From Roseovarius salincola (GTDB lineage: Bacteria > Pseudomonadota > Alphaproteobacteria > Rhodobacterales > Rhodobacteraceae), in contig NZ_JAPTNL010000008.1 in the NCBI RefSeq assembly GCF_026891095.1, forward strand, positions 81,453-145,452: a DNA stretch of 64,000 nucleotides, given 5' to 3'. Made by a program: the position numbers and the translations under genes. Below, in pieces: positions 52,967 through 61,676 of the stretch (position 1 is the first letter of the stretch; every line of letters starts with the position of its first letter). Under the pieces are notes generated by a model. The model saw nothing but the letters and a program-made list of their open reading frames with translations. It made no database searches and had not been told where the DNA came from.

Positions 52967-53586
52967 TCCGGCTCGACAAGCATGACAGCGACGACAGGTT
53001 CTGGGTGGTGACCATCGACCGCCCCGACAAGGCGAATTCCCTGACCGAAGCGATGCTGGTGGAACTGGCGCGCATCGTCGAATCGGCGCAGGAAAGCGCG
53101 CGGGTGCTGGTTCTGACCGGCGCCGGCGAGGTGTTCTCGGCGGGGGCCGATCTGGAGGCGGCGCGCGCCGGTCTGGCCACCTCGGCGGTCTGGGAGCGGC
53201 TGAGCGCCGCCATCGCGGGCTTTCCGGGCCTCAGTATCGCGGCACTGAACGGCACGGTGGCGGGCGGTGCCATGGGCATGGTGCTGGCCTGCGATCTGCG
53301 CATCGCGGTGCCGGGTGCGCGGGCCTTCTACCCGGTGATGAAACTGGGTTTCCTGCCACAGCCATCGGACCCCAGGCGGCTGATGGCGCTGGTCGGTCCG
53401 GCGCGGGCCAAGATGATCCTGATGGGCGGTCAGAAGATCGACCATGACGAGGCGATTCTCTGGGGTCTCTATGACCGTATCGCCGCGCCCGATGCGTTGA
53501 TCGAGACCGCGCATGGCATCGCCGCCGATGTGCTGTCCGCCGATTACCTGCATTCCGCCACGATCAAGGGCATGTGCCGGGGCTGA
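52963..53586 (+). CDS. short crotonase-like (enoyl-CoA hydratase/isomerase) protein
   Basis: A 207-residue crotonase-fold protein, shorter than the usual 257. The oxyanion-hole segments are visible (GAGEVFSAGADLEA and ALNGTVAGGAMGMVLACDLRIA). The catalytic Glu positions are not conserved: the region reads FYPVMKLGFLPQPSDPRRLM where hydratases have PE and GGTQRL. It may be an isomerase, hydrolase or other crotonase activity. Coupled to the SDR gene. Confidence 0.82.
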   Translation: MIRLDKHDSDDRFWVVTIDRPDKANSLTEAMLVELARIVESAQESARVLVLTGAGEVFSAGADLEAARAGLATSAVWERLSAAIAGFPGLSIAALNGTVAGGAMGMVLACDLRIAVPGARAFYPVMKLGFLPQPSDPRRLMALVGPARAKMILMGGQKIDHDEAILWGLYDRIAAPDALIETAHGIAADVLSADYLHSATIKGMCRG

Positions 53587-53590
53587 GCGC

Positions 53591-54745
53591 TCAGGACGCC
53601 TTGCGGCTGGCGAGTTCCTCGCCGATGCGGTCGAGCTCCTGCTCGTCCTCGGGCAGTCCCTCGCGCGACAAGAGCACCGCCACCTTGCGCAGGCCCGGCA
53701 CATGGCTGCAGATGACCAGCAGCATCACCATGATCGGCACCGAGAGGAACATCCCCGGAATACCCCAGACCGCGCCCCAGAAGGCGAGGCTGATGATGAT
53801 CCCGAAGGACGACAGCCTGAGCGCGCGGCCCATCATCCAGGGATCGATCACGTTGCCGTTCAGGAACTGGATCGCCGCCGACACGAGAAATACCAGCCCC
53901 GTGGTCTGCGCGTCGCCGGTTTCCACATAGGCCACCAGCGCCACCATCCCCGTCGCCACGATCGAGCCGATATTGGGGATGTAGTTCAGGATGAAGGTCA
54001 GGATCCCCAGTGCCAGCGCCAGCTCGATGCCGAACACCCGCGCCAGCACATAGATCATCGCGCCGGTGATCAGGCTGACGGCGGTCTTGACCAGCAGGTA
54101 ATAGTTCACCCGGTGGATGATGGAGGAAATGATCCGGTTCACCCGCTCGGCCTGCACCGGATCGCCCAGGAAATTGCCCAGCTTCGTGTCGAACCAGATC
54201 CGCTCGGCAAAGAGGAAGCCGACAAAGAGGATGACCAGCACCGTGCCCTGCATCAGGTTTCCGGCCTGGCCCGCGACGGTGCGCACATAGCCCGAGATCT
54301 GCACGCTGGTGAGTGAATTCAGGATCGCCTGCTCCACGTCCTCGCCCATCCATGCGAAGAGCGAGGCGACCGCTTCGGGGGCGCGTTCGGCATAGGAAAC
54401 GGTGGTGAAGATCACCGTGTTGAGCTGCGCCAGCAGGATCGAGGAGAGCACCAGAAGAGCCGCCGAAATCAGCACCAGCGCGATGATCGAGGCCAGCCAG
54501 TTGGGAAAGGCGAAACGCCCGATGCGCTGGCGCGCGATCAGGCGGATCACGTCGGAGGTGAGCGAAAAGAGGATGATCGCCACCGCCAGCGAAATCAGCA
54601 GGAAGCGCGCCTGCACCAAGAGGAATAGCACCACGGCAAAGGCGATGATCACCAATGCGGTGGTGCGCACGCGTGCGTCGCTCTCGGTCTCGCCCTGACC
54701 CCGCGCCAGCTTATCGTCGTCTTTCGTTCCCATTGTCCCCTGCAT
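53591..54745 (-). CDS. AI-2E family transporter (PerM type)
   Basis: A 384-residue membrane protein with about eight hydrophobic segments and the family C-terminal block (GILTFILNYIPNIGSIVA, FLNGNVIDPWMMGRALRLS, FWGAVWGIPGMFLSVPIMVML). Family members are mostly of unknown cargo; export of the AI-2 signal or Na/H exchange is shown for a few. Two starts are plausible, ATG at 54745 or 54733; both have a GGGGA site. Confidence 0.9.
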   Translation of the reverse strand: MQGTMGTKDDDKLARGQGETESDARVRTTALVIIAFAVVLFLLVQARFLLISLAVAIILFSLTSDVIRLIARQRIGRFAFPNWLASIIALVLISAALLVLSSILLAQLNTVIFTTVSYAERAPEAVASLFAWMGEDVEQAILNSLTSVQISGYVRTVAGQAGNLMQGTVLVILFVGFLFAERIWFDTKLGNFLGDPVQAERVNRIISSIIHRVNYYLLVKTAVSLITGAMIYVLARVFGIELALALGILTFILNYIPNIGSIVATGMVALVAYVETGDAQTTGLVFLVSAAIQFLNGNVIDPWMMGRALRLSSFGIIISLAFWGAVWGIPGMFLSVPIMVMLLVICSHVPGLRKVAVLLSREGLPEDEQELDRIGEELASRKAS

Positions 54746-54864
54746 CGATCCCCGTTCACTATGGGCAGCGCGGCAACGGGTTACAACCCGCCCGCGCCGC
54801 ACCGGGTCAGGTAATTCGCCCTCAAGCGCGCTCAACGCCCATTCCGGTGCCATCCGCCGGGGGG

Positions 54865-56253
54865 TCAGGTCACGCTGATCCAGTTCATCATCCCCGACAT
54901 CTGGTGGCTGGGCATGTGACAGTGAAACATCCAGTCACCCGGATTGTCGGCGACGAAGGCGATCTCGCGGGTTTCGCCTGCGCGCAGCAAGAGCGTATCG
55001 CGCCAGGGGCCGGTCGCGCCGCCCGCCCGCAATTCGCGAAAATGCATCCCGTGCAGGTGCATGGCGTGGGAAAAGGCGGTGCGGTTCTCGATGGGGATGC
55101 GGATGGTTTCACCAAGAGATGCGGCGACCAGGGGCGCATCGGGCATGCCGACCATGCCGTTGAAGGCCCAGAACTGCCCGGCCCCGGCCAGCGCGCGCAT
55201 GTCCATCCGGTTACCCTTCCAGGTGCCGCCCCCGGGCAGGCCGCGCATCGCCCCGCCCTCAAGCGTCAGCGGCACCTGCCGCGCTTTCGCGGTGTCGATC
55301 ACCGGCATGTCATTGGGCGGCAGGGGCGCGGGCGCGGGACGGATGGCGCGCTGCGGCCCGGTGGCGTCGAGCGCGACAAGCGCGAAGGTGCCGTCGCGCT
55401 CGCGCGAGGCGATTAGCGCCTCATCGCCCGGCGCGGCGGTCACATCGACCAGCAGGTCGGCGCGCTGGGCCGGGGCAAGCACCAGCTCGGCGAGGGCGAG
55501 GGGCTGTTCCAGCGGCATCCCGTCCAGCGCCGCGAGCCAGACCGCGAGCCCGCGAAAGCGCAGATCGAAGACCCGCGCCGTGGCGGTGTTGACCAGCCGC
55601 AGGCGCAGCCGCCCGCCCGCAGGCACCGTGCGGCGAAGCTCGGGGCGGGCATTGACGGTGATGTAATTGCCCAGCCGTCCGGCATGGGACATGTCGTGGC
55701 GCGCGCCGAAATCGTCGCGGATCACCGCATCCGCGGCCACGCGCCAATCGTCCAGCACGAGGACCTCGTCGCCATCCACGTCGGGGCGCGCGCCCTCGGG
55801 TTCCTCGACCACCAGCACACCGGCCAGCCCGCGCGATATCTGCTCGAGCGAGTTGGCATGCGGGTGATACCAGAACGTCCCCGCATCGCGCAGCGCGAAG
55901 CTGTAATCGAAGGTGCTGCCGGGCGGCACCGGATCCTGCGTCAGCCCCGGCACGCCATCCATCGCGTTGGGCAGGCGCAGCCCGTGCCAGTGGATGGTTG
56001 TGGCCTGATCCAGCCGGTTCTCCAGCCGCATATTCAGCACATCGCCCCGCGCGTGGCGCTGGGTCGGCCCCGGCACCTGCGCGTTATAGGCCCAGACATC
56101 GGTTTGCGCGTAATCGGGCGGGGCCAGTTGAATGCGCGCCGGGGCGGCTGTCAGGGTGGTGGCGCCGGTCTGGCTGCGCGCCGGGCCTGCGAAGACCGGC
56201 CAGAACGCCGCTGCGCCGGCACCGGCAAGGATCTGTCGTCTGCTGAGGGTCAT
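54865..56253 (-). CDS. TAT-exported multicopper oxidase
   Basis: A 462-residue enzyme with a twin-arginine signal (SRRQILAGAGAAAFWP) and three cupredoxin domains. Copper ligands: HWHG and HPH in the first domain (TIHWHGLRL, FWYHPHANS), HAMHLHGMHF in the last, and the type 1 copper HCH...M in FHCHMPSHQMSGM. It resembles CueO/SufI-like laccases; copper tolerance is likely but not proven. It is the only gene of its block and diverges from pmbA. Confidence 0.92.
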   Translation of the reverse strand: MTLSRRQILAGAGAAAFWPVFAGPARSQTGATTLTAAPARIQLAPPDYAQTDVWAYNAQVPGPTQRHARGDVLNMRLENRLDQATTIHWHGLRLPNAMDGVPGLTQDPVPPGSTFDYSFALRDAGTFWYHPHANSLEQISRGLAGVLVVEEPEGARPDVDGDEVLVLDDWRVAADAVIRDDFGARHDMSHAGRLGNYITVNARPELRRTVPAGGRLRLRLVNTATARVFDLRFRGLAVWLAALDGMPLEQPLALAELVLAPAQRADLLVDVTAAPGDEALIASRERDGTFALVALDATGPQRAIRPAPAPLPPNDMPVIDTAKARQVPLTLEGGAMRGLPGGGTWKGNRMDMRALAGAGQFWAFNGMVGMPDAPLVAASLGETIRIPIENRTAFSHAMHLHGMHFRELRAGGATGPWRDTLLLRAGETREIAFVADNPGDWMFHCHMPSHQMSGMMNWISVT

Positions 56254-56498
56254 GCTGCGGCGGCTCCGTTCCTGACGCATGTGGCGGCGCGTCTTTTCAG
56301 TATGATCCGAGAGACCCGGTCTCGGGCAATGATTCGTCGCGCGGACCGGGCGCAGGCCCCAAGGACGCCCCGGCGTTCGGGCGGCGCGGCCAAGGCCTGC
56401 CCCAGTTGTCGCGCGCAAGCCGCGCACCCGTTTTGAGCGCCGCGCCCTTGCACCCTTATGAGGCAGGGGCTACCTGTTGCGCGCCACAGGAGAGATGC

Positions 56499-57845
56499 AT
56501 GACACAGGCGCTTCACCAGATCACCGATGCCTTGCTTGACGCCGCACGCAATGCCGGAGCCGATGCGGCCGACGCGATGGCGATGAACGGGCGTTCGGTC
56601 ACCATCGACATGCGCGGCGGGACGCTTGAACAGGCCGAGCGCGCCGAGGGGCTGGATGTCGGCCTCAGGGTGCTGATCGGGCAGCGTCAGGCCTGCGTTT
56701 CGGCCTCGGATGCGCGCCCCGAAGTGCTGACGGCGCTGGCCGAACGCGCCGTTGCGATGGCGCGCGAGGCGCCGGAGGATCCCTGGATCGGGCTGGCCGA
56801 TCCCGATCAGCTGGCCGAGACGCGTGACGCCGACGCGCTGGAACTGGCCGATCCCGCGCCCGAGCCTTCGCCCGATGCGTTGCAGGAGGATGCGCGCGCC
56901 GCCGAGGCGGCCGCGCTGGCGGTCAAGGGGGTCAGTCAGGTGCAGTCCGCCAGTGCCGGTTACAGCTGGCGGGCGGTGCATATGGCCGCGACCAACGGCT
57001 TTTCGGGCGGCTATGCGCGCAGCGACCGTGGGATTTCCTGCGTCGCCATCGCCGGTGAGGGCAGCGGCATGGAGCGCGATTACGATGGTGACAGCCGTAT
57101 CTTTCAGGGCGATCTGCGCAGCGCCGGGGATATCGGCCAGCGCGCCGGGGAACGCGCGGTGGCCGCGCTCAATCCGCGCCGCCCGCGTACGGGGGCTTAT
57201 CCGGTGCTGTTTGACGAGCGCATTTCGGCGTCGCTGATCGGTCATCTGCTGATGGCCGCCAATGGCGCGGCCATCGCGCGGGGGTCGTCCTGGCTGCTCA
57301 ACCGGCTGGGCGAAGAGGTGCTGCCCGAGGCGCTGTCGCTGATCGAGGACCCGACGCGCCCGCGCGCCACGGGGTCGCGCCCGTTCGACGCCGAGGGGTT
57401 GCCGACGCGCCGCCGCGCCATCGTGGATAACGGCGTGCTGGCGGGCTGGACGCTGGACCTGGCCAATGCCCGCAAGCTGGGCATGACGCCGACCGGCAAC
57501 GCGCGGCGCGGCGCCTCGTCGCCGCCAAGCCCGGCGACCTGGAATGTCGCGCTGACCCAGGGCGACCAGAGCCGCGAGGCGCTGATCGCGCAGATGGGCA
57601 CCGGGCTGTTGGTGACGTCGATGATCGGCTCGACCGTCAATCCCAACACGGGCGATTATTCGCGCGGGGCGTCGGGGTTCTGGGTCGAGAATGGCGAGAT
57701 CGTCTGCCCGGTCAACGAATGCACCATCGCGGGCAACCTGCCCGAAATGCTGCGCCGCATGACGCCCGCCAACGATGCGCGCCCCTGGCTGAGCCGGGTG
57801 GTGCCGTCGCTTCTGGTCGAGGGGCTCACGATTGCCGGCGAGTGA
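56499..57845 (+). CDS. pmbA: metalloprotease partner PmbA/TldE
   Basis: The 448-residue second half of the TldD/TldE protease; it lacks the HExxxH zinc motif, as expected for TldE. Landmarks are SVTIDMRGGTLEQAERAEG, GISCVAIAGEGSGMERDYD, and the C-terminal NPNTGDYSRGASGFWVENGEI. The ATG at 56499 has CAGGAGAG upstream. Its partner tldD lies at 1703-3127, so the pair is split on the chromosome. Its end overlaps the next gene by 14 bases. Confidence 0.93.
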   Translation: MTQALHQITDALLDAARNAGADAADAMAMNGRSVTIDMRGGTLEQAERAEGLDVGLRVLIGQRQACVSASDARPEVLTALAERAVAMAREAPEDPWIGLADPDQLAETRDADALELADPAPEPSPDALQEDARAAEAAALAVKGVSQVQSASAGYSWRAVHMAATNGFSGGYARSDRGISCVAIAGEGSGMERDYDGDSRIFQGDLRSAGDIGQRAGERAVAALNPRRPRTGAYPVLFDERISASLIGHLLMAANGAAIARGSSWLLNRLGEEVLPEALSLIEDPTRPRATGSRPFDAEGLPTRRRAIVDNGVLAGWTLDLANARKLGMTPTGNARRGASSPPSPATWNVALTQGDQSREALIAQMGTGLLVTSMIGSTVNPNTGDYSRGASGFWVENGEIVCPVNECTIAGNLPEMLRRMTPANDARPWLSRVVPSLLVEGLTIAGE

Positions 57846-58635
57846 TCTTGACCTTCTGATCGAGGCCGCCCGCGCGGCGGGCGAGGTGGCGGCGCGCTTT
57901 GCCGGGCCGCAGGCGAAACGCTGGGACAAGCCCGGCGGGCTTGGCCCGGTGACCGAGGCCGACATGGCGGTGAATACGCTGCTGGCGGCGCGGCTTCTGG
58001 GCGCGCGGCCAGATTACGGCTGGCTCTCGGAGGAAAGCGAGGACAGCGGCGCGCGGCTGACGCGCGAGCGGGTGTTCATCGTCGATCCGATCGACGGCAC
58101 GCGCAGTTTCATCGAAGGCTCGGGCACCTGGGCGCACGCGCTGGCGGTGGCCGAGGGGGGGCGGGTCACGGCGGCTGTGGTCTACTTGCCGATGCGCGAC
58201 AAGCTTTATGCGGCCGCGCTGGGGCAGGGCGCGACCCTCAATGCGCGCCCCATCACGGTCAGTGCGCGGGCCGATCTGACCGGGGCGGAGGTGCTGGCGG
58301 CGAGGCCCAATTATGCGCCTCAACACTGGCCGCGCGGCGTGCCCGAGGTGAAACGCGCCTACCGCCCCTCGCTGGCCTATCGTCTGAGCCTGGTGGCCGA
58401 GGGGCGCTATGACGCGATGCTGACGCTGCGCGACAGCTGGGAGTGGGATATCGCGGCGGGCGCGCTGATCCTTGACGAGGCGGGCGCGCGCGTCACGGAC
58501 CGCAGCGCAATGCCGCTGCGATTCAACAATCCCGTGCCGCAGGTCGGCGGCGTGGTCGCCGCGAACCCGGTGCTGCATGCTGCGCTGGCCGAGGCGCTGG
58601 CGCCCGAAACGCCGCAGGGCACCCCGCCGGCCTGA
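57832..58635 (+). CDS. CysQ/inositol monophosphatase family phosphatase
   Basis: A 267-residue metal-dependent phosphatase. The EE motif is in GWLSEESEDSGARL, the DPIDGT motif in VDPIDGTRSFIEG, and WEWDIAAGALILDEAGARVTD at the end is the family WDxAAG motif. It fits 3'(2'),5'-bisphosphate nucleotidase (CysQ) or inositol monophosphatase. Start is TTG at 57832, inside pmbA. Confidence 0.9.
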   Translation: MPASDLDLLIEAARAAGEVAARFAGPQAKRWDKPGGLGPVTEADMAVNTLLAARLLGARPDYGWLSEESEDSGARLTRERVFIVDPIDGTRSFIEGSGTWAHALAVAEGGRVTAAVVYLPMRDKLYAAALGQGATLNARPITVSARADLTGAEVLAARPNYAPQHWPRGVPEVKRAYRPSLAYRLSLVAEGRYDAMLTLRDSWEWDIAAGALILDEAGARVTDRSAMPLRFNNPVPQVGGVVAANPVLHAALAEALAPETPQGTPPA

Positions 58636-58736
58636 TCTGCCCGCCTGATATGCCGCATCGCGGCGTGGACGGCCTCTTGTGCGCGCGGCTTATCCGGGGC
58701 ACATGCCCCGTGTCGCAGACCCCGAAAGGCAGCTTG

Positions 58737-59642
58737 ATGAAGGCACGATCCGACAACGTGACAGGCGCGCTGCTGATGATGGGGTCGATGGTGGCCTTCA
58801 CCGTCAACGATGTTTTCCTGAAGGCGCTGGCGGGGCAGATCCCGCTGTTTCAGGTGCTGTTCCTGCGCGGCGCGCTGACCACCGTCATGGTGGGCGTGAT
58901 CGCCTGGCGGATGGGTGTCCTCCGACTGCGCCTGTCGCGGCGCGATACGGGCCGCGTGGCGATCCGCATCGTGGCCGAGATCGGCGCGGCGTATTTCTTT
59001 CTGACGGCGCTCTTCAACATGCCGATCGCCAATGTGACCGCCATCCTTCAGGCGATTCCGCTGACCATCACGCTGGCCGCGGCGGTGGTGTTCGGCGATG
59101 CGATCGGCTGGCGGCGGCTGCTGGCGATCCTGGTCGGTTTCGCCGGTGTGCTGCTGATCGTGCGCCCCGGCGCCGAGGATTTCACGATCTATTCCTTCTA
59201 TGTTCTGGCGGCGGTGGGTTTCGTCACGCTGCGCGACCTGATCACGCGAAGGCTGTCGCGCGAGGTGCCTTCGATGCTGGTGACCTTCATCACCTCGGCC
59301 TCGATCATGGTGGCGTACGGGCTTGCCATGCTGGGTGGCGAATGGGTGACGGTGGATCTGCGCGCGGGGGGGCTGGTGCTGGGCGCGTCGGTGATGGCGG
59401 TGGGCGGTTACCTGACGTCGATCATGGTGATGCGGGTGGGCGAGGTCAGTTTCATCGCGCCATTCCGTTACACGGGCCTCATCTGGGCGTTGTTGCTGGG
59501 TTGGCTGGTCTTTGGCGAATGGCCCGCGCCGGTCACGCTGGCGGGTGCGGCGATCGTGGTGGGATCGGGCATGTTCACCCTGTACCGGGAGGCGAAACTG
59601 GGGCGGAAAAGACGCTTTTCACCTGTGCCTCGTCCACGTTGA
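58737..59642 (+). CDS. DMT-family (EamA) transporter
   Basis: A 301-residue protein with about ten hydrophobic segments in two EamA repeats (first at about 10-140, second at about 155-290, each ending in the amphipathic form ...GVLLIV and ...GSGMFTLY). The cargo is unknown. The ATG at 58737 has GAAAGGC upstream. Its 3' end overlaps the convergent glycosyltransferase gene by 68 bases. Confidence 0.9.
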   Translation: MKARSDNVTGALLMMGSMVAFTVNDVFLKALAGQIPLFQVLFLRGALTTVMVGVIAWRMGVLRLRLSRRDTGRVAIRIVAEIGAAYFFLTALFNMPIANVTAILQAIPLTITLAAAVVFGDAIGWRRLLAILVGFAGVLLIVRPGAEDFTIYSFYVLAAVGFVTLRDLITRRLSREVPSMLVTFITSASIMVAYGLAMLGGEWVTVDLRAGGLVLGASVMAVGGYLTSIMVMRVGEVSFIAPFRYTGLIWALLLGWLVFGEWPAPVTLAGAAIVVGSGMFTLYREAKLGRKRRFSPVPRPR

Positions 59643-60393
59643 AGCGTGCCTTGAAGGCGGCGCGCTCCTTGTCGTCGAGCGGCGCGAGCGGGCCGGAGGA
59701 GGGGTTGGAATCATTGTCCCCATGGACCGCGCGCAGATACATCGGCATGGTGGGATCGACCAGGGTCGGCATCTGCTCATGCAGCTTGTGATGGGGGTAG
59801 TTCATCACCGTCTTGGGATCGCCGGGACGAAACAGCACCGCCAGTCCGCAGGCCCAGAACGGCGCCTGAACGGCCCGCGCGCGGATGCCTTCGGATGACA
59901 GTTCCACCGTATAGCCGCTGCGATATTCGAATGCCATGTTGCGCCAGCCTTCACGCATCCGCGCGCTGCGCCGGGCGGTGCGGCGCAGCGTGCCGACGAA
60001 ATTCACACCCACCGCATCGTCGTCATCGAGGCGGAACTGGATCGACTCGGTCTCGTCCTCGCCCAGCTCGGCCTTGAGCGCCAACTGCATGGCAAGGCGA
60101 TGCTTCATCGGCGCGCTGGCGACGATGCGGATCTGGGGGATGGCCGCGGTCAGATCCTCGAGCCGCTGTCGCCAGATATCCGGCAGGCTTTCGCCCACCA
60201 GCACGATGAAACTGAAGCGCGGATCCCTCTGCGCGGCGATCGAGGGCAGGGTCAGGGTTTCGAAATGCCGGAACCTGAGCGCCATGCGCGCGGGATCATA
60301 AAGATAGGCCTCGCGCGCCGCGATACTGTCATGCATCCGCTTGAAGCCGCCCTCGGCGGGATATGAGAAGCGACAGATACCAATGACACGCAT
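59575..60393 (-). CDS. rhamnosyltransferase-like protein (PF11316 type)
   Basis: A 272-residue protein starting MRVIGICRFSYPAEGGFKRMH. The acidic FRLDDDDAVG near residue 115 is a DxD-type metal/sugar-nucleotide site, and the region YDPARMALRFRHFETLTLPSI with RFSFIVLVGESLP fits the putative rhamnosyl transferase family in alphaproteobacteria. Acceptor unknown. It ends inside the DMT transporter gene on the other strand. Confidence 0.82.
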   Translation of the reverse strand: MRVIGICRFSYPAEGGFKRMHDSIAAREAYLYDPARMALRFRHFETLTLPSIAAQRDPRFSFIVLVGESLPDIWRQRLEDLTAAIPQIRIVASAPMKHRLAMQLALKAELGEDETESIQFRLDDDDAVGVNFVGTLRRTARRSARMREGWRNMAFEYRSGYTVELSSEGIRARAVQAPFWACGLAVLFRPGDPKTVMNYPHHKLHEQMPTLVDPTMPMYLRAVHGDNDSNPSSGPLAPLDDKERAAFKARFNVDEAQVKSVFSAPVSPPGTG

Positions 60394-60802
60394 GAAACCA
60401 GACCTTGCTTGACGGCTTTTGGCACATGCTGGCAAAACCCTGTGGCCGGAACAAGCCGAAAGCCTGACAAAGCCATGATCCCGGACACGCCGCGCGCCGT
60501 CATGAGCGGTGGTCAGGGCGCGGAGCAGAAGGCGGCAAGGGCTGTTGACAAGGCAAACGACTCCCCCTATACGCGCCCCATCCCGGCCAAGGGGGTCGCC
60601 CCGCAGCCGATATCATAACTGAAGTGGTCACGATCCGGGCGTCGAGCGCTCCGATCCTCTGGAAACCCACCGCGTCGTACCTGAACGAGCAGGCTGCGAT
60701 AGCGGTTTTTGCGTTTTGCGGACGCGTGAGGCGCTGCATAGGAATGAACCCGCACGGCTTTTCGTGCAGACACATGTGTTGAGAGACGGGGAAAGATACC
60801 CA
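60394..60802 (+). other. promoter and leader region of the str operon
   Basis: About 409 bases with no gene. From 60545 it holds the rpsL promoter; about 220 bases of leader follow before the rpsL ATG at 60803. I see no clear attenuator or binding site in the leader. The first 150 bases lie upstream of the glycosyltransferase gene and show nothing recognisable. Confidence 0.6.
60545..60573 (+). promoter_or_regulatory. sigma-70-type promoter of rpsL-rpsG-fusA
   Basis: TTGACA (60545-60550) and TATACG (60568-60573) with a spacer of exactly 17 bases. It is the best housekeeping promoter in the window and fits strong expression of the ribosomal genes. Confidence 0.8.
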
Positions 60803-61174
60803 ATGCCAACGATCCAACAGCTGATCCGTAAACCGCGTCAGCCGAAAATCAGAAGTCAGAAGTCCATGCACCTGCAGGGGTGCCCGCAGAAGCGTGGGGT
60901 TTGCACGCGCGTCTATACCACGACGCCGAAAAAGCCGAACTCGGCCATGCGTAAGGTTGCCAAGGTGCGCCTGACCAATGGTTACGAGGTCATCAGCTAC
61001 ATCCCCGGCGAAAGCCACAACCTTCAGGAGCACTCGGTGGTCCTGATCCGTGGCGGCCGTGTCAAAGACCTTCCCGGTGTGCGCTACCACATCCTGCGCG
61101 GCGTTCTCGATACGCAAGGCGTCAAGGATCGTAAGCAGCGTCGCTCGAAATACGGCGCCAAGCGTCCGAAGTAA
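60803..61174 (+). CDS. rpsL: 30S ribosomal protein S12
   Basis: A 123-residue protein, almost identical in layout to S12 of other bacteria ([51 protein letters not shown]). It controls decoding accuracy in the 30S subunit. The wild-type Lys residues at the two classic streptomycin sites (TPKKPNS and VKDLPG) are intact. First gene of the str operon. Confidence 0.98.
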   Translation: MPTIQQLIRKPRQPKIRSQKSMHLQGCPQKRGVCTRVYTTTPKKPNSAMRKVAKVRLTNGYEVISYIPGESHNLQEHSVVLIRGGRVKDLPGVRYHILRGVLDTQGVKDRKQRRSKYGAKRPK

Positions 61175-61186
61175 GAGGAATAACAG

Positions 61187-61657
61187 ATGTCCCGTCGTCA
61201 CGCCGCTGAGAAACGCGAAATCCTGCCCGACGCCAAGTATGGCGACCGGGTTCTGACGAAGTTCATGAACAACCTGATGATCGACGGCAAGAAATCCGTC
61301 GCCGAAACGATCGTCTACAACGCGCTCGACCGGGTCGAGGACAAGGCCAAGCGCGCGCCGGTGGAAATCTTCCACGAGGCGCTGGACAACATCAAGCCCG
61401 CGGTCGAGGTTCGCTCGCGCCGGGTGGGCGGCGCCACCTACCAGGTGCCCGTCGAGGTCCGCCCCGAGCGCCGCGAAGCGCTGGCAATCCGCTGGCTGAT
61501 CACCGCCTCGCGCGCCCGCAATGAGAACACGATGGAAGAGCGCCTTGCCGGCGAATTGCTGGATGCGGTGAACAGCCGCGGCACCGCCGTGAAAAAGCGC
61601 GAAGACACTCACAAGATGGCCGAGGCGAACAAAGCCTTCAGCCACTACCGCTGGTAA
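61187..61657 (+). CDS. rpsG: 30S ribosomal protein S7
   Basis: A 156-residue protein that nucleates assembly of the 30S head. The landmarks [30 protein letters not shown] and [24 protein letters not shown] are typical. It follows rpsL by 12 bases with a GAGGAA site and is followed by fusA. Confidence 0.98.
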   Translation: MSRRHAAEKREILPDAKYGDRVLTKFMNNLMIDGKKSVAETIVYNALDRVEDKAKRAPVEIFHEALDNIKPAVEVRSRRVGGATYQVPVEVRPERREALAIRWLITASRARNENTMEERLAGELLDAVNSRGTAVKKREDTHKMAEANKAFSHYRW

Positions 61658-61676
61658 AGCTCGGAAGGCTCACGAC

